The notes beneath the pieces were generated by a model that worked only from the letters and a program-made list of their open reading frames with translations, made no database searches and had not been told where the DNA came from. A program made the position numbers and the translations under genes. From a bacterium (GTDB lineage: Bacteria; Cyanobacteriota; Vampirovibrionia; Obscuribacterales; Obscuribacteraceae), in assembly GCA_030431355.1 (NCBI GenBank), contig JAUIJG010000192.1, positions 1 to 9,665 of the forward strand: a stretch of 9,665 nt of DNA. The letters are read 5' to 3'. This document shows, in pieces, positions 1 to 6,261 of this stretch; the stretch's first letter is position 1; each line of letters begins with the position of its first letter.

Positions 1-214
1 AACCGGATGTGGGCGAAAGGATTCCCGTCAACATCTTTATTGTAGTAGACTTACCGGCTCCATTAGGACCGACAAAGGCGACAGACTGTCCTTCTTCCAC
101 ATTCAAAGATATCGAATCGACCGCTACTATTTCCTTTTTTTCACGCTTAAACCCTTTGCCGCTTTTAACGACAAAAGTCTTTCTCAGCTCTTTTAGCTCT
201 ACTGCGTGGTTCAT
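1..214 (-). CDS. ABC transporter ATP-binding protein, N-terminal part (cut by window edge)
   Basis: Only the first 71 codons are in the window; the gene continues past the left edge. It encodes the nucleotide-binding subunit of an ABC transporter, which hydrolyses ATP at the cytoplasmic face of the membrane to drive a permease. The Walker A motif GPNGAGKST is complete at residues 49-57 and is followed by TIKMLTGIL and SPTSG, the usual start of an ABC-2 type export ATPase. A Lys/Arg-rich stretch (residues 19-28, KGFKREKK) sits before the AVDSISL strand, which is longer than in minimal cassettes and resembles the COG4586-type ATPases; that subgroup is an inference. The ATG at 214 is the only plausible start: the frame upstream has no other standard start before a stop. 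No clear Shine-Dalgarno site precedes it. Signature motif, Walker B and substrate are not visible, so the cargo cannot be named. Confidence 0.92.
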   Translation of the reverse strand, partial: MNHAVELKELRKTFVVKSGKGFKREKKEIVAVDSISLNVEEGQSVAFVGPNGAGKSTTIKMLTGILSPTSG

Positions 215-316
215 TGTTGAAAATAGTTCTTTTGCTTGCGCTTCGATACATAATATGAATTAGAACATTACCTGTTGTTGCAAACCGGATATTTCATCAT
301 ACGGATATTGGACTTT

Positions 317-359
317 TTAGCAAGAGAATTCTCTTGCGCTGGTTTACATAACTTGCTAA
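317..359 (-). promoter_or_regulatory. Nested inverted repeats with mutually exclusive pairing
   Basis: On the minus strand this segment reads TTAGCAAG, a 14-base linker, GCAAGAG, AATT, then CTCTTGCTAA. The last element can pair either with the adjacent GCAAGAG (7 pairs) or with the distal TTAGCAAG (8 pairs, using CTTGCTAA). The two pairings compete for the same bases. This could be an attenuator-like or protein-binding element ahead of the ABC gene. It could also be a simple triplicated half-site. There is no terminator-like T tract, so the function is open. Confidence 0.3.
320..337. repeat. 18-base perfect palindrome (possible operator or RNA hairpin)
   Basis: GCAAGAGAATTCTCTTGC is identical to its own reverse complement over 18 bases. 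As RNA it would fold into a 7-pair stem with an AAUU loop. It lies 24 bases after the stop of the orphan gene and about 105 bases before the ABC start. No T-run follows on either strand, so it is not a standard intrinsic terminator. A dimeric repressor site or a transcript-end stabilising hairpin are the likelier roles; neither is shown. Confidence 0.6.
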
Positions 360-361
360 TT

Positions 362-985
362 CTAAAATCCAGACTCGGAAGAATCCTGTGTGCTGGCGTA
401 GGAGGGATAGGAGAGGGTGGGAGAAGAATAGGTGTTACGCTGATATCTTGCCGGCTCCTGGTTTTGATTTGCGTTCGAAGCTGTGCGCGGCACTTTGAAG
501 AGCGGATTACTCGGCGCCCTCTGGGACAATTTCAAGTTGAGCTGCGCTACTACTTTGATAGAGCCCCCTTTGAACTGGCGACCGTGAAATGTATGCTGGG
601 TCCTGCCGACAAAAAATCTGCCACCATGGGCACCATGAACAGTCCTAAGCACTCCTTCGAATTGATCTCCGGATTTGGCCCAACTTCCGTCCCGGTGCCG
701 ATAAAGAACGTTGCCTCTGATTAAGATACCATCCCTGATATCAGCTGGGACAGGACAAAACTGCTCCCATTCAGCCCTAAGTCTTCCCACATTGGTAACA
801 ACATGCTCATTACCGTAGAGCCAGGCGCCGCGATAATTGTCCATGGCAGAATTAAGATCCACATAGTGGCGTCCGGTGGAAGTATCCGCTTTCAAGTAAG
901 TACTATCAGACCGACCGTAAACAGCGTCTTCGTATTTAGGTATGGGCCTTGCGTGATTATCCTTCACTTCACCCTGTAGTACCAA
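362..985 (-). CDS. Orphan protein of unknown function, basic, about 207-210 residues
   Basis: I do not recognise this protein. Codon use resembles its neighbours and the frame is long, so it is very likely a real gene. It has no signal peptide and no membrane segment. The centre (residues 50-145) is rich in Gly, Arg and His, with patches such as YRHRDGSW and HGAHGGRFF that suggest beta structure. The last 50 residues are Ser/Pro/Tyr/Gln/Asn-rich and look disordered, ending SSESGF. Start choice is uncertain: the first standard start is TTG at 985, but the strong AAGGAGG site at 1003-1009 is 17 bases from it. It sits 8 bases from an in-frame CTG at 994, which would add three residues (MAG). The frame stays open further upstream to near 1035 and reads protein-like, so a lost N-terminal part is also possible. 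It lies 64-73 bases after the TPR gene and probably shares its transcript. Confidence 0.72.
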   Translation of the reverse strand: MVLQGEVKDNHARPIPKYEDAVYGRSDSTYLKADTSTGRHYVDLNSAMDNYRGAWLYGNEHVVTNVGRLRAEWEQFCPVPADIRDGILIRGNVLYRHRDGSWAKSGDQFEGVLRTVHGAHGGRFFVGRTQHTFHGRQFKGGSIKVVAQLNLKLSQRAPSNPLFKVPRTASNANQNQEPARYQRNTYSSPTLSYPSYASTQDSSESGF

Positions 986-1002
986 TCCGGCCAGTTCTCT
1001 TT

Positions 1003-1009
1003 CCTCCTT
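1003..1009 (-). promoter_or_regulatory. Strong ribosome binding site, points to a CTG start at 994
   Basis: AAGGAGG on the minus strand is the best Shine-Dalgarno match in the window. It has ideal 8-base spacing to an in-frame CTG (994-992) and poor 17-base spacing to the first standard start, TTG at 985. This argues for CTG initiation of the orphan gene. Confidence 0.5.
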
Positions 1010-1058
1010 AAAAACCCTATCCTGCCAACCCTGGCGACAATCCAGTCAAAGCTACGCC

Positions 1059-2384
1059 CTACATGCGAAAATGTCCGTCTTTGTGCGGGGAATGAAGATG
1101 CAGATATTTGCTGGAAATCTCCCGCGCTTCTTCTTTTTTGCCGATCTTCTCCAACAGTTCAGCATAAGCCACCGGCAGCTCATAGAGCTGCCTTTTCTTA
1201 TGTTCCGGCAAAGTGTCATAGTTCTTGAGAGCATTCCGATAGAACTGCTCCGCTTGATCATCGAGGTCATGACGATGATAGTACTGAGCCAGCTCCAGAT
1301 TTGTCTCTGTCAACAGGTAAGGATCATGCGGCTCCCTGGCTTGCTCATGTTTAAGGGCGCTGAGATAGATCTTCTCTGCCTCCTTAGAATCCCCCATTTC
1401 ATCAGTTATCTGAGCCAGGTTGATTATGGCAAATGTGTTGGCAGGGTGGTGCTTTCCATGAACATCTTCTCCCTGTTTGCGAGCCAATTTGTGATAGCGA
1501 ATAGCAGGATCGTGCCTCTTGAGAGACCCATAGCTTAGCGCCAGATAATGGTAGACAGGAACCAGTTCTTTGTCATAGAGAGTTTTTTGGGCACCGGCCA
1601 GCTTCTCTGCTTCTTCAAAGTATTTGAGAGCTTCTTCGAACTTCTTGCATCGATAAGCATTCACACCGAGACTGATCAAGTCTCGCACAACTTCCACATG
1701 TCCGGGACCATACTTGGCTCGATCCAGCTTGAGTACCTTCTCGTAAAGCGCCTTTGCTTTTGAGTAGTGACGATGCAAGCTGTATAGATTAGCCAGGTTG
1801 TGCATGGTCACCACAGATTCCGGCGACCCTTCTCCGAACAGCTTGTCTTTGATTTTCAAAGACTCTTTGTAAAGCTCCTCGGCCTCGTGATCATGACCCA
1901 GTTTATGACTGACCAGAGCAAGATTTCCCATGGTCTCAGCCGTGAGTAGATGATACTCACCCAGATGCTCACGGCGAATGGAGAGCGCGCGCTTGAGATA
2001 CCCGTATGACTTTGAGTACTCTTCCGTGGCGACGAAAAGATGGTTTAGTTGATTCAATGTGGTTGCCACATTTAGGAGGTCTGACTTGCCGCCTTCTTCT
2101 GCTTCTTTCAAGGCCTCCATCCAGAACTTCCTTGAAAGCTCCAGATCTCCATCAACAAAAGCTTGCTCCGCTTTTCTCTCCAGAACCTCCCATGTGGAGC
2201 TGCTCTCCGCTCCGACTGGAACAACAGCAACCACACTGACGAGCGATAAAAGCACCATAACCGCAAGAGCAGCAAGAGCTCGAGAGGTGACACTGAATGC
2301 GACACTACGGAGATGCAACAGATAATTGGGGACCTTCAAAAACACGAGAGAATCCAATACAAAGGAGAAAGACATTCTAACCAA
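1059..2384 (-). CDS. Exported TPR protein, kinesin-light-chain-like repeats
   Basis: A 441-residue protein of tetratricopeptide repeats, helical hairpins that serve as protein-binding scaffolds. A hydrophobic stretch (residues 36-58, LAALAVMVLLSLVSVVAVV) ending PVGA before ESS looks like a signal peptide cut near residue 59, so the mature protein is probably outside the cytoplasmic membrane. The n-region is unusually long at about 35 residues. About eight or nine repeats follow, roughly at 64-97, 105-140, 148-181, 190-223, 232-265, 273-307, 316-349, 357-391 and 401-429. Their 42-residue spacing and phrases such as LGEYHLLTAETMGNLA are typical of kinesin-light-chain-type TPRs. The start is TTG at 2384: AAGGAG lies 9 bases before it, whereas the first ATG, three codons on, is 18 bases away. 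It follows the glycosyltransferase by 17 bases, so co-transcription is likely. The binding partner is unknown. Confidence 0.9.
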   Translation of the reverse strand: MVRMSFSFVLDSLVFLKVPNYLLHLRSVAFSVTSRALAALAVMVLLSLVSVVAVVPVGAESSSTWEVLERKAEQAFVDGDLELSRKFWMEALKEAEEGGKSDLLNVATTLNQLNHLFVATEEYSKSYGYLKRALSIRREHLGEYHLLTAETMGNLALVSHKLGHDHEAEELYKESLKIKDKLFGEGSPESVVTMHNLANLYSLHRHYSKAKALYEKVLKLDRAKYGPGHVEVVRDLISLGVNAYRCKKFEEALKYFEEAEKLAGAQKTLYDKELVPVYHYLALSYGSLKRHDPAIRYHKLARKQGEDVHGKHHPANTFAIINLAQITDEMGDSKEAEKIYLSALKHEQAREPHDPYLLTETNLELAQYYHRHDLDDQAEQFYRNALKNYDTLPEHKKRQLYELPVAYAELLEKIGKKEEAREISSKYLHLHSPHKDGHFRM

Positions 2385-2393
2385 TTATCTCTT

Positions 2394-2399
2394 CTCCTT
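2394..2399 (-). promoter_or_regulatory. Ribosome binding site that decides the TTG start of the TPR gene
   Basis: AAGGAG is 9 bases before TTG at 2384 and 18 bases before the in-frame ATG at 2375. It overlaps a five-codon frame (ATG at 2402 to TAA at 2385) that begins on the glycosyltransferase stop (TAATG) and ends directly against the TTG. Confidence 0.6.
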
Positions 2400-2401
2400 C
2401 A

Positions 2402-3337
2402 TTAATTGAAGTCGACCTTCCCCTTGACTCCCTTCAAGAAGTCATGAAGTGCTTTTTTCTCCGAATCAAGCTTCTTGCGCGCATTTTCGTCACGAAAAGG
2501 AAGAGTGATGGAGTGCCGGAAGAGATGCAAGTAGATGCGAAGAAGACAATAATTTCTCGTGAATAATCCCGGATACCTGGAGAAGAAGAAAAGTCGATTA
2601 CGAGCGTAATAGTAGTAACGCCAGCTTATGAACTCACCGGCTGTCGAGGCTCCATCGGCATGTTCGATACTGGCTCCCGGCACCAGTAGACAATGCCAGC
2701 CATTCTGCTTGAGACGAACACAGATCTCGACATCCTCAAAATAGAGAAAGTAGTCATCATCTAGAAGGCCGGATTGTTTGAGCGCATCCGCCTTCAGTAG
2801 CATGTTGGAACCGGATATCCAATCGCACTTGGTAATATCGTCATGCAGAGGGGCTTTGAGATGTGCCTTCGCGTTTACCAGGTCAAGCACTCCCCGGCCC
2901 ACACGGCTCAAGACTTCCCCGGTCTGAGGGTTACGCTCAACGATACAAGCACTCACCGCACCGGCAGCAGTATCATTTACGGCAGCCTCTACAAGAGCGC
3001 CTAAAGTATCCTTATCCACGGTAGCATCATTGTTCAAAAGCCATATGAACTCAGCTTCGTTATCAAGGCAATATTCAATACCTGCGTTACACCCTCCCGA
3101 AAAACCTCGATTAGATTCAAGCCTCAAAAGAAAGATTTCAGGAAACTCTTCTTTGAGCGTCTCACCGTCTAAATTATCCGAGCCGTTGTCAACCAGCAAG
3201 ACTTTATAGTTTCCATAGGTGAGCGTTTTGAGAGAACCTAGACAGGCGCGAGTATGGTCTATGCCCCGCCAATGCAAGACCAAAATCCAGGTTAGAGGTA
3301 ATGTACCGTCCATAACTTGACCAACTTCTCCAATCAT
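2402..3337 (-). CDS. Family 2 glycosyltransferase (rhamnosyltransferase-like, COG1216 type)
   Basis: A 311-residue cytoplasmic or membrane-associated inverting glycosyltransferase with a GT-A fold that moves a sugar from a nucleotide donor to a growing glycan or lipid-linked acceptor. Motifs appear in the expected order: WILVLHWRG opening strand (17-25), LLVDNGSDN donor-binding strand (47-55), NRGFSGGCNAG (76-86), the metal-binding LLNNDA, equivalent to DXD (100-105), the acceptor-side ISGSNMLLK (174-182), and DDYFLYFEDVEICVRLKQNGW (start 193) with the likely catalytic Asp/Glu. IEHADGAS and the YYYYARN segment (241-247) match the C-terminal part of COG1216 enzymes. No membrane helix is evident. 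Its ATG overlaps the stop of the upstream membrane protein (ATGA), so translation is probably coupled. Sugar and acceptor cannot be told from sequence. An ATG eight codons in is an alternative start. Confidence 0.93.
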   Translation of the reverse strand: MIGEVGQVMDGTLPLTWILVLHWRGIDHTRACLGSLKTLTYGNYKVLLVDNGSDNLDGETLKEEFPEIFLLRLESNRGFSGGCNAGIEYCLDNEAEFIWLLNNDATVDKDTLGALVEAAVNDTAAGAVSACIVERNPQTGEVLSRVGRGVLDLVNAKAHLKAPLHDDITKCDWISGSNMLLKADALKQSGLLDDDYFLYFEDVEICVRLKQNGWHCLLVPGASIEHADGASTAGEFISWRYYYYARNRLFFFSRYPGLFTRNYCLLRIYLHLFRHSITLPFRDENARKKLDSEKKALHDFLKGVKGKVDFN

Positions 3338-6105
3338 TCCACGTAAGTGCTGAGCTTGTCTCCCCGAACGATAAATGTGAGCGGATCAGACCAGACACCG
3401 ATGAGCTCACCGGCACTATTTCTTGCCCGCACCCTTATCTGATAGTAGGCTGCTTCAGGAAATAACTCAGGCTTGAGGACCAGGAGCCCCCGGGCGGAAT
3501 CAAAGTTAATCGACTGACCCACCGCAGACTCCCTTCTGCTCATCATGTACGAATCGAAGAAATAATTCGGCTTCGTAAGCTGAGCTTCTATGCTTGAGGC
3601 ACCAGGGATCATCGTGGCATCAAAGACTACTTCGATGGGGCGATCTCGCCTTTCCACAAGAAACTCACCATTGTTCAATAGCCTGTGATTTGCCAGGTAG
3701 GTGAGGGGGATCTTATCCTTACCCTTGACCAACCGGATGTCTTTGAAATCGACGGATACGCCCTCCGGCAGTCTCACGACAAAAGAGTTGATAGCCGACG
3801 AAGTGAACCATCTCCAGTAATGAGACAATCGCAACCTCACCGTTTGAAACTTCTCCAGCTTATCCGGCTTCAAAGCGATCACGACCCAATCTTCCCTGTT
3901 CTGATCCACCGACTGGTGATTCCAGGAAACTGCCGTCGGAAGCAGGGCTCTCAAGTCTCCCTTTTTCTGCCTAACACGCAAATCCAGCTCAAGAAAGTCG
4001 AAACTGAAAGGAGAGAGATCCAGACCTGTTAGCTTGAGAGCGTCTCCATCTTTGATATCTTCCACCGATAGCATCCGCTTTCCATCGACTTCTTTATAAG
4101 TACCTTTGGCTTTGCCTACCAATTTCCAGGAAGCAGTCTCTCCATCCTTTTCCAGGGGTAATTGCAAAGACGGGGTGCCGATGAAATTACCCTTGAACTC
4201 AACAGCTTCCAACTTCCCGGATTCACGTTTCCAGACATAGGTGCCTTTGACCTTTTTCGAGCCAAGATAGATTTTGAATCTGGTGGCGTTAAAAACTTCA
4301 GCCGGTCCCACTATATACGGTTCAAAAGTGATTACTCGATCCGAGAGATTCTCCTTAACGAAGGGGGGTCTCAAAAGGGTATGGAAAGTTGACCCGTTAA
4401 AAGAAACGTGGGCGCCATGTAAGTCCTTCGGTACGCCAAGGACCATTATCCTCTCGCCTGGTCCCAGGGACTCGGCAATGGACACGGTCTGCCTCCAGAC
4501 ACTGCGCAATTCGTTACCGCCAAGTACCCAGAATATACTGGTTGAAAAGGCTATCCAGGCATAGGCGACAACAACGGTGGACAAAATAATGGCGCTTAAA
4601 ATTCCGAGGGAGCGGTCTGCAATCTTAGGAAGTTTGAATGCGTCTTGCTTTCGACCGGGATGAAACATGAGAACAGGCCAGAGAGCCGAATAGGCCATGG
4701 TAAAGAAAAATAGAAGGCGACTGGTCTCAAGCTCCTTTCCTAACCCCCAGAGCTTCACCAGGGGCAGGGTAGTGGAGACCATCCAGACAAAAAGAAAGAG
4801 GAGCCATTTGCGCGGGTCGCTCCTGGCGAACAGACGAATCGCCACCACCACCGATGCGCAGATAAGACATATACCCACCGTCCATACAGGAGTGGAAGAT
4901 TGGCTTGCGACGATGTCGGGCACAGGAATTAAGATTCGATATAAGTAACTCAGATCAAACCAGCGCAAAATCAAGTGCTGGGAGAGCGATCCTCCTATCA
5001 TGCCTGTGTAACCGCCGATGAAAGTACCCAGGGCAAGATAACGAACACAGAGATAGAGGACAGCAAGAACAAAAAATGGCCAGGAACGAAGCAGGGCAAA
5101 TTTGAATCGATCGCCTACAGTTATGACATCCTCATCTTCACCATCGACTTCAGCATCCCCTTCTTCCTCAAGCCTTAATGCCTCTTCCTCCTCCTTCTTC
5201 TTCTCGTCTTTTTTCTTCTTTCTTTTGCGCCTATCTTTTAGAACCATCTCAAGATGAGCTTTATGCCGATTAATACGCTCCTTCTGAAACCTGGTAGAAC
5301 CATACTTCGGCATATCCACCAACTCCGCATAGCTCTCTTCCACAGGCCAGAGAAAGTAGTAAGCGGCAATAACCAGGGGAAGACCGACTCCAATCTCCTT
5401 GCTCATTAGAGCTAAAACGTATGAAACAAGAGCCATAATATAAAAGCGCCTGCCACCATCCTGGTGATTCTTTACCACGCACCACATTGAAAATAGATAG
5501 ATAGGAGCGCAGAGAATATCAGCTCTCCCTGAAATCCAGCAGACATCTTCGCAATGAAGGGGTGATACCGCAAATAATGCGGCCCCTAGATAAGATACTG
5601 ACTGAGAATTGTTCTCCGGCCAACTGCGAGTCATTCTCCGGAGCAGGATAAAGAGCATGATCACGCTGGAGATATAGAAGAGAAGATTGGTGGCATGATA
5701 GCCCGGCGACCAGGTTTTATAGACCGCGTAGTCGAACAGGAATGTGAATCCTAGTAAGGGTCGATAGAAATCCAGGCTGGGAATTTGCAAGTAGTTGGAG
5801 GTGAAGTTTTTCCAGATAAGATCTGTTCTGCCCTCGAACACTTTATTTGCGAAATTAACTTGCCAGAAATCATCAGCGACGAAAAATCCATCCACCGAAA
5901 TTCCAAAGGCAAGCAAACTCAGGAAAACCAGACCTCCCATGTAGCTAACTGTTCGTAGATTGACTTTGCCAAGAACAGAATTAATCTTCTTGACTGACTC
6001 AGGGTTCGCCTCCCGGCGAAAAATCTTCTGAAAAATGGTCAATAACATTTGATAATGGAAATCTGGTAGAAAAGTCCCGGGTACAAAAGAAAGGTCACAG
6101 GACAA
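3334..6105 (-). CDS. Multi-pass membrane protein, GT-C glycosyltransferase-like, with charged insert and C-terminal soluble domains
   Basis: A 923-residue protein. The N-terminal half has about 11-12 hydrophobic helices (from 54-72 through 499-525). The first outer loop carries VADDFW with paired Asp 78-79, the position of the catalytic acid in GT-C enzymes that use polyprenyl-phosphate sugars. PLHCEDVCWISGRAD (182-196) and MSKEIGVGLP (234-243) match the conserved PxHxExVxWIxGRxD and SKE blocks of TMTC/O-mannosyltransferase-like bacterial proteins. Between helices, residues about 280-327 form a run of Lys/Arg then Glu/Asp, predicted cytoplasmic and coiled or disordered. From about 527 the chain is soluble and beta-rich, probably external, ending in a fibronectin-III-like segment (about 822-914, YYQIRVRARNSAGE). 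TTG at 6105 is the outermost start but has no ribosome site; ATG at 6048 (residue 20) is at least as plausible. It heads the four-gene run. Enzyme activity is inferred; donor and acceptor are unknown. Confidence 0.75.
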   Translation of the reverse strand: MSCDLSFVPGTFLPDFHYQMLLTIFQKIFRREANPESVKKINSVLGKVNLRTVSYMGGLVFLSLLAFGISVDGFFVADDFWQVNFANKVFEGRTDLIWKNFTSNYLQIPSLDFYRPLLGFTFLFDYAVYKTWSPGYHATNLLFYISSVIMLFILLRRMTRSWPENNSQSVSYLGAALFAVSPLHCEDVCWISGRADILCAPIYLFSMWCVVKNHQDGGRRFYIMALVSYVLALMSKEIGVGLPLVIAAYYFLWPVEESYAELVDMPKYGSTRFQKERINRHKAHLEMVLKDRRKRKKKKDEKKKEEEEALRLEEEGDAEVDGEDEDVITVGDRFKFALLRSWPFFVLAVLYLCVRYLALGTFIGGYTGMIGGSLSQHLILRWFDLSYLYRILIPVPDIVASQSSTPVWTVGICLICASVVVAIRLFARSDPRKWLLFLFVWMVSTTLPLVKLWGLGKELETSRLLFFFTMAYSALWPVLMFHPGRKQDAFKLPKIADRSLGILSAIILSTVVVAYAWIAFSTSIFWVLGGNELRSVWRQTVSIAESLGPGERIMVLGVPKDLHGAHVSFNGSTFHTLLRPPFVKENLSDRVITFEPYIVGPAEVFNATRFKIYLGSKKVKGTYVWKRESGKLEAVEFKGNFIGTPSLQLPLEKDGETASWKLVGKAKGTYKEVDGKRMLSVEDIKDGDALKLTGLDLSPFSFDFLELDLRVRQKKGDLRALLPTAVSWNHQSVDQNREDWVVIALKPDKLEKFQTVRLRLSHYWRWFTSSAINSFVVRLPEGVSVDFKDIRLVKGKDKIPLTYLANHRLLNNGEFLVERRDRPIEVVFDATMIPGASSIEAQLTKPNYFFDSYMMSRRESAVGQSINFDSARGLLVLKPELFPEAAYYQIRVRARNSAGELIGVWSDPLTFIVRGDKLSTYVE
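5181..5226 (-). repeat. Polypurine tract encoding a Lys/Glu run
   Basis: On the minus strand 46 bases are all purine except one C (opposite G at 5206). The tract codes for the KKKKDEKKKEEEE stretch (about residues 294-309) of the membrane protein. It contains GGAGGAGG, which resembles a Shine-Dalgarno site inside the coding region. Such tracts are prone to slippage and can slow ribosomes. Confidence 0.75.
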
Positions 6106-6150
6106 AGATATTACAGTTTAACGGTAAATCAAAGCCCCTGAAAGAGACGA

Positions 6151-6193
6151 TAATTCACTAACCAAACATTTCTTCTTACTGGTAGTGAAATTA
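6151..6193. repeat. Imperfect inverted repeat, 14-base arms, in divergent promoter
   Basis: The arms TAATTCACTAACCA (6151-6164) and TGGTAGTGAAATTA (6180-6193) pair over 13 positions with two single-base bulges, around a 15-base loop. It may be an operator for a dimeric regulator acting on both divergent units, or a hairpin in the proC leader. No T tract follows, so it is not a terminator. Confidence 0.5.
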
Positions 6194-6250
6194 CAATCCG
6201 GGGATGATACTCTGGTAGGCTACATTGACATCTTAACAGTCGAGAAAGAA

Positions 6251-6255
6251 GGGAG
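6251..6255 (+). promoter_or_regulatory. Ribosome binding site of proC
   Basis: GGGAG (extended AAGGGAG from 6249) lies 6 bases before the ATG at 6262. An ATG at 6256 opens only a three-codon frame (ATG GAA TGT TAA) and is not the gene start. Confidence 0.7.
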
Positions 6256-6261
6256 CATGGA

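Larger units (their letters stand above)
215..361. other. Intergenic region between orphan gene and ABC ATPase gene
   Basis: These 147 bases separate the end of the orphan gene from the start of the ABC ATPase gene, both on the minus strand. The gap is much larger than the others in this gene run, so the ABC gene may have its own promoter. A TATTAT hexamer lies about 40 bases before the ABC start on the minus strand, but no matching -35 box at normal spacing was found. The region holds the 18-base palindrome at 320-337 and the wider inverted repeat at 317-359. Confidence 0.5.
6106..6261. promoter_or_regulatory. Divergent promoter region between the glycosyltransferase unit and proC
   Basis: These 156 bases must hold the promoters of both divergent genes. 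On the minus strand TAATAT (6113-6108) is a good -10 candidate, but it lies so close to the TTG at 6105 that transcription would begin at or within that codon; this favours the ATG at 6048 as the true start. No convincing -35 partner was found. On the plus side TACAAT (6192-6197) is a possible -10 for proC, again without a clear -35. The inverted repeat at 6151-6193 sits in the centre. Confidence 0.35.

Noticed and set aside
253..258. TATTAT as the -10 box of the ABC gene
   Set aside because: No -35 hexamer at 16-18 bases spacing; TTGCAA lies 22 bases away. Not strong enough to list as a promoter.
275..724. Plus-strand open frame of 149 codons antisense to the orphan gene
   Set aside because: It begins with TTG without a ribosome site, crosses the palindrome, and its composition looks unnatural, whereas the minus-strand frame has a strong ribosome site nearby and natural codon use.
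1071..1538. Plus-strand open frame of 155 codons
   Set aside because: It lies wholly inside the clearly real TPR gene on the other strand and shows no domain of its own.
6225..6230. TTGACA, a perfect -35 hexamer upstream of proC
   Set aside because: It is only 31 bases before the ATG, and the position of a -10 box 17 bases further on is purine-rich ribosome-site sequence with no match.
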